Assembly (NCBI RefSeq): GCF_030678915.1
Contig: NZ_JAUUTZ010000019.1
Span: 26,398 to 90,397 of the forward strand
Source: Paracoccus wurundjeri
GTDB taxonomy: Bacteria > Pseudomonadota > Alphaproteobacteria > Rhodobacterales > Rhodobacteraceae
Direction: 5' to 3'
DNA: 64,000 bases
Below are positions 60,334-64,000 of this stretch, in pieces (the stretch's first letter is position 1; each line of letters begins with the position of its first letter). The position numbers and the translations under genes were made by a program. Under the pieces are notes generated by a model, which made no database searches, was not told where the DNA came from, and was given only the letters and a program-made list of their open reading frames with translations.

Positions 60334-61314
60334 ATGTTCAGTCCCGACAAATATCTTGGTGCCGCGGTTTCCGTTGCGCTGGCCTTCGGCTCTGCCGCGC
60401 ATGCGCAGGATTGCCCCGATCACGGGGATCTCGACCCGATCTATTGCGATTCCGATGGCGATCTGGTGGCGGATGCCCCGACCGATGAAAGCGAACTGGT
60501 CGATCCCGATACGCTGGTCTTTGCCTATACGCCGGTCGAGGATCCGGCGGTTTATGAGGATATCTGGGATCCTTTCATCGAACATCTTTCCGAAGTGACC
60601 GGCAAGAAGGTGCAGTTCTTTGCCGTGCAGTCCAACTCGGCCGAGGTCGAGGCGATGCGCTCGGGCCGCCTGCATATCGCCGGTTTTTCCACTGGCCCGA
60701 CGCCCTTTGCCGTCAATCTTGCCGGTGCGGTGCCATTCGCATTGATGGGTTCGGATGACGGCCGTTTCGGCTATACCCTCCAGGTCTTTACGCAGGCCGA
60801 CAGCGATATCCAGGAAATGTCGGATCTGGCGGGAAAACGCGTCGCCCATACCTCGCCGACCTCGAATTCCGGCAATCAGGCGCCCCGGGCACTGTTCCCG
60901 GCATTAGGCGTCGTCCCGGACGAGGATTACGAGGTGATCTATTCGGGTTCGCATGACCAGTCCATGCTGGGCGTGGTCGCGGGCGATTACGATGCGGCGC
61001 CCGTCGCGTCCGAGGTCGTCGATCGGATGGCCGAGCGCGGGCTTTACGATCCCGCAGATGTCCGTGTTATATGGGAAAGCGAACCCTTCCCGACGACCTC
61101 TTATACCTATGCCCATAACCTTGCGCCCGATTTGAAGGAGAAGATCGAAGAGGCATTCTTCAGCTTCGACTTCGCCGGCACCGCCCTGGGTGAGGAATTC
61201 GAGGGGGTCAGCAAGTTCATTCCCATCACATATAACGACCAATGGGCGGTGATCCGCGAGATTCAGCAGGCCAACGGCGTTTCCTACACGCCCGAAGACC
61301 TTGCCGCCGAATAA
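60334..61314 (+). CDS. Phosphonate-type ABC importer, binding protein (PhnD family)
   Basis: 326 residues. Signal peptide to AAHA|QD, an acidic N-terminal stretch (DCPDHGDLDPIYCDSDGDLV, with a Cys pair), then the PhnD fold (LVFAYTPVEDP, VQFFAVQSNSAEVEAMRSG, GKRVAHTSPTSNSGNQAPRAL). PhnD receptors bind alkylphosphonates or phosphite. The strong GAGGAGGAGG site and ATG 60334 are clear. The extra acidic N terminus is unlike E. coli PhnD. Confidence 0.85.
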   Translation: MFSPDKYLGAAVSVALAFGSAAHAQDCPDHGDLDPIYCDSDGDLVADAPTDESELVDPDTLVFAYTPVEDPAVYEDIWDPFIEHLSEVTGKKVQFFAVQSNSAEVEAMRSGRLHIAGFSTGPTPFAVNLAGAVPFALMGSDDGRFGYTLQVFTQADSDIQEMSDLAGKRVAHTSPTSNSGNQAPRALFPALGVVPDEDYEVIYSGSHDQSMLGVVAGDYDAAPVASEVVDRMAERGLYDPADVRVIWESEPFPTTSYTYAHNLAPDLKEKIEEAFFSFDFAGTALGEEFEGVSKFIPITYNDQWAVIREIQQANGVSYTPEDLAAE

Positions 61315-61338
61315 ACCTGTCGTTCCGACCTTTTCCCT

Positions 61339-61357
61339 GCCCGGCTGCCGGCCGGGC
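61339..61357 (+). other. Stem-loop between phnD-like and phnC-like genes
   Basis: GCCCGGC (61339-61345) and GCCGGGC (61351-61357), 7 bp, loop TGCCG. Located 24 bases after the binding-protein stop: probably an mRNA-processing or stabilising stem that lets the receptor be made in excess over the ATPase and permeases. Confidence 0.5.
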
Positions 61358-61374
61358 CATTCCAGAGGGCTGCC

Positions 61375-62160
61375 ATGCTCAAGATCACCGATCTGGTCAA
61401 ACGTTATGCAGGCGGTGACCCGGTTCTCAAGAATCTCGATCTGACGGTGGAGGGCGAAAGCGTCGTGTCCATCATCGGGTCCTCCGGCGCCGGTAAAAGC
61501 ACGCTTCTGCGCTGTATCAACAAACTGGTCGAGCCAAGCTCGGGCAGTATCGTGCTGAACGGCATGGAACTGACCACCCTCAGGGGGCGTAAGCTGCGCG
61601 AGGCCCGCCGCAAGATCGGCATGGTGTTTCAGGGCTTCAACCTTGTCGACCGCCTGACGGTGATGGAGAATGTGCAATCCGGGCGGCTTGGCTATATCTC
61701 GACCTGGTCGGCGATCAGCCGCAGATATCCGAAACAGGATATCCGCCGCGCCTATGAACTGATGGAGCGGGTCGGCATTGCCCATTACGCCGACAAGCGC
61801 GCCGACGAGCTTTCCGGTGGCGAGCGTCAGCGGGTCGGCGTGGTGCGGGCATTGATGCAGGAGCCCGAGATTCTGCTGGCGGATGAACCGACCGCGTCTC
61901 TTGATCCGAAGACCTCGGAACAGATCATGCAATTGCTGCGCGATCTGGCGCGTGAATTGTCGCTGCCGGTGCTGATCAATATCCACAACGTGGCCGAGGC
62001 GCGGCAATATACCGACCGCATCGTCGGCATGCGCTATGGCCGGATTATCTTCGACGGTCCGCCGGCGGAACTGGACGAAGCGGCGATGGATCGGATCTAT
62101 TCGGGCAGTCCCGCGGCGGATCGCGCCGCCGCCATGCAAACGCCGGAGCCCGCGTCATGA
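61375..62160 (+). CDS. Phosphonate-type ABC importer, ATPase (PhnC family)
   Basis: 261 residues. Walker A IIGSSGAGKST, Q-loop VFQGFNLVDRL, signature LSGGERQRVGVVRALM, Walker B ILLADEPTASLD and His-loop NIHNVAE. PhnC-type length and DRLTVMENVQSGRLG are typical. Overlaps the next gene by ATGA. Confidence 0.88.
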   Translation: MLKITDLVKRYAGGDPVLKNLDLTVEGESVVSIIGSSGAGKSTLLRCINKLVEPSSGSIVLNGMELTTLRGRKLREARRKIGMVFQGFNLVDRLTVMENVQSGRLGYISTWSAISRRYPKQDIRRAYELMERVGIAHYADKRADELSGGERQRVGVVRALMQEPEILLADEPTASLDPKTSEQIMQLLRDLARELSLPVLINIHNVAEARQYTDRIVGMRYGRIIFDGPPAELDEAAMDRIYSGSPAADRAAAMQTPEPAS

Positions 62161-62948
62161 GCGCCGCAAGGGATAGCTGGCGCAAACCGCCGATGATTGC
62201 CAACCCGGTCCTGCGCTGGATCACGATCCTGGGGATCTTCGCCTATATCGTCTGGTCCGTCGCGACGCTGCCCATCGACTGGCAGAGGGTTGCCGAGGGG
62301 CTGGTGCGGGCGCAGCGGATATTCAGCGGCGCCATCCCGCCCAGCTTCGAGCGCAGCGGGCTGCTGATCGACGGGTTTCTTGAAAGCCTGAAGATCGCGA
62401 TTCTGGCGACATTCGGCGGCGTGCTGCTGTCGATCCCGATCGCCTTCATGGCGGCGGGAAATATCGCCCCACGCCCGATCTTCTATCTTGGCCGCGCGAT
62501 CATCATCCTTGCCCGCAGCTTTCATCCGGTCATCGTCGCCATCATTTTCGTCAAGGCCGTGGGTTTCGGCCCGCTGGCCGGTGTTCTGACATTGATCATC
62601 TATTCCATCGGTTTCGTCGCGAAGATGTTGGCAGAGCGGATCGAAGAGATCGATTTCGGTCAGGTAGAGGCGATGCGCGCCGCCGGAGCGTCGTTTCTGC
62701 CGACCCTGTTCTACGCCATCTTTCCGCAGATCCTGCCGCGCCAGATCGGGCTGACGATCTACCAGCTTGACAGTAACCTGCGCGCCTCGGCCGTTGTCGG
62801 CATCGTGGGGGCAGGGGGGATCGGCGCCACTCTGGCCAATGCCTTCGGGCGCTATGATTACGATTTCGCGCTGGCCATCACCATGGTCATCATCGGCGTG
62901 ATCCTTATCAGCGAGGCCGTCAGCGGCCAGATCAGGAAACGGATATGA
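62157..62948 (+). CDS. Phosphonate-type ABC importer, permease 1 (PhnE family)
   Basis: 263 residues, six helices; the PhnE loop FGQVEAMRAAGASFLPTLFYAIFPQILPRQIGLTIYQLDSNLRASAV is characteristic. Coupled to both neighbours by ATGA overlaps. Two PhnE subunits usually form the channel. Confidence 0.87.
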   Translation: MSAARDSWRKPPMIANPVLRWITILGIFAYIVWSVATLPIDWQRVAEGLVRAQRIFSGAIPPSFERSGLLIDGFLESLKIAILATFGGVLLSIPIAFMAAGNIAPRPIFYLGRAIIILARSFHPVIVAIIFVKAVGFGPLAGVLTLIIYSIGFVAKMLAERIEEIDFGQVEAMRAAGASFLPTLFYAIFPQILPRQIGLTIYQLDSNLRASAVVGIVGAGGIGATLANAFGRYDYDFALAITMVIIGVILISEAVSGQIRKRI

Positions 62949-63748
62949 GTTTGCCGGATATGGACCGCGACGACTGGAGTCGCTTTACCCTGCGTCAGCG
63001 GCTGACGCGCTATGGCAGCCTGATCGTCACATTGCTGGTCATCGCCTGGTCGGTGAGCAGTATCGATGTGATCTGGGCCTGGGTATGGGATGCGCCCAGC
63101 CAGATGGGAGATCTGCTGGCCCGGATGTTTCCCCCCGATCCGCGCAATCTGCCGAATATCCTTCAGGTTTTGTGGGAAACCGTCAATATTGCCACCATCG
63201 CGACGTTTTTCGCGGTGCTGATCTCGCTTCCCGTCGCTTATCTGGCGGCGCAGAATACCACGCCCAACCGCGCCACGCTTTGGCTGGGCCGGTTCATTCT
63301 GGTGTCTTCGCGCTCGATCAACACGATCATCTGGGCGCTGCTGTTCGTTGCCATTTTCGGCCCCGGCGTGGTGGCGGGGATCGTGGCAATCATGTTCCGT
63401 TCGGTCGGCTTCATCGGCAAGCTGCTGGGCGAGGCAATCGAGGAGATCGACCGCCGCCCGGTCGAAGCGCTTGAGGCGACGGGGGCGTCGCGTCTCAAGG
63501 TGATCGTCTATGCCATCGTGCCACAGGTCATGCCGACTTTCTGGGCGGTCAGTATCCTGCGCTGGGACATCAATCTGCGCGAATCCACTGTGCTGGGGCT
63601 GGTAGGGGCGGGCGGTATCGGGATCATCCTGCAAGGCGCCATCGATACGTTCAACTGGCCCGAGGTGGCGATGGTCCTGCTGGCCATCCTTGCCCTCGTC
63701 ATCCTGGGAGAAATCGCCTCGGCCATGATGCGCCGCCGTATCCTGTAG
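62945..63748 (+). CDS. Phosphonate-type ABC importer, permease 2 (PhnE family)
   Basis: 267 residues; PhnE loop DRRPVEALEATGASRLKVIVYAIVPQVMPTFWAVSILRWDINLRESTV. Slightly longer N-terminal soluble segment than permease 1. It is the last complete gene before the contig end; downstream catabolic genes, if any, lie beyond the poly-G end. Confidence 0.87.
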   Translation: MSLPDMDRDDWSRFTLRQRLTRYGSLIVTLLVIAWSVSSIDVIWAWVWDAPSQMGDLLARMFPPDPRNLPNILQVLWETVNIATIATFFAVLISLPVAYLAAQNTTPNRATLWLGRFILVSSRSINTIIWALLFVAIFGPGVVAGIVAIMFRSVGFIGKLLGEAIEEIDRRPVEALEATGASRLKVIVYAIVPQVMPTFWAVSILRWDINLRESTVLGLVGAGGIGIILQGAIDTFNWPEVAMVLLAILALVILGEIASAMMRRRIL

Positions 63749-63905
63749 GCGTCATCCTGTAGGCATCCGTCCGGGATATGAAAGACGCCATGGCGGGCCG
63801 CCGGACATGTCCACCAGCGGGATTGCCCTGCCGGAAACGGTGGGAAGTGAACCTTGAGAGCCAGGCGTATTGACGTGGGAACGCCGGTGGTTTGCGTCCC
63901 GCGAT

Positions 63906-64000
<95 letters not shown>

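Overview
The window looks like one end of a GC-rich alphaproteobacterial contig, most likely from the Rhodobacteraceae/Paracoccaceae (Paracoccus-like). The grounds are third-codon GC bias, operons tightly packed with ATGA/GTGA stop-start overlaps, an abundance of ABC importers and quinoprotein systems, and two copies of an intergenic TTCTT..TGC..AAATA..CGGG plus hairpin element that I remember as common in that family. The last 95 bases are pure G, which is best read as a sequencing or assembly artefact at a contig end. I see no tRNA, rRNA, IS element, integrase or CRISPR array.

Layout. 0-5.8 kb: the tail of a probable NCS1 permease, an OmpA-domain envelope protein with eleven 48-bp tandem repeats, an HPP/CBS membrane protein, a small beta-barrel porin and a LacI regulator. 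5.8-14 kb: a GH105 unsaturated-uronyl hydrolase, a large uncharacterised carbohydrate-active-like protein and a complete CUT1 sugar importer; this is a pectin/rhamnogalacturonan-type oligosaccharide operon facing the LacI gene. 14-23.7 kb: a LysR regulator divergent from a polar amino-acid ABC importer, followed by N-carbamoyl-D-amino-acid hydrolase, a flavin reductase-like protein, a DapA-family lyase, an SDR, D-hydantoinase and an Asp/Glu/hydantoin racemase. That is an apparently complete hydantoin or cyclic-amide ring-opening pathway with its own uptake system.

23.7-34.5 kb: a periplasmic Tat-exported molybdenum aldehyde dehydrogenase (Mo subunit, 2Fe-2S subunit, triheme cytochrome c) opposite a module of a membrane di-iron hydroxylase, two small membrane proteins and a DUF6166-like protein. 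A zinc alcohol dehydrogenase, an alpha/beta hydrolase, a GntR/FCD regulator and an MFS permease follow. Together these could oxidise a substrate from hydrocarbon or ester through alcohol and aldehyde to acid. 34.7-42.7 kb: an amino-sugar / MurNAc recycling locus (GntR-UTRA regulator, BadF-type kinase, divergent MurQ, CUT1 importer, Gfo/Idh dehydrogenase).

43.4-49.6 kb: a quinoprotein locus with a PQQ dehydrogenase carrying a lanthanide-type D-x-D motif, its cytochrome c, two binding-protein-like components and an ABC-2 exporter. 50.3-59.3 kb: a ferredoxin reductase divergent from a long operon (creatininase-family amidohydrolase, SsuABC-like importer, CodA-like deaminase, FAD oxidase, RutR-like TetR, RidA, putidaredoxin-type ferredoxin). 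This is the best candidate here for an undescribed heterocycle catabolic system. 59.4-63.7 kb: a DeoR regulator divergent from a PhnD-PhnC-PhnE-PhnE phosphonate-type importer.

Functionally the window is a cluster of catabolic modules, each pairing a local regulator, a dedicated importer and the first enzymes for one substrate class. Assignments rest on reading motifs by eye; no database search was run.
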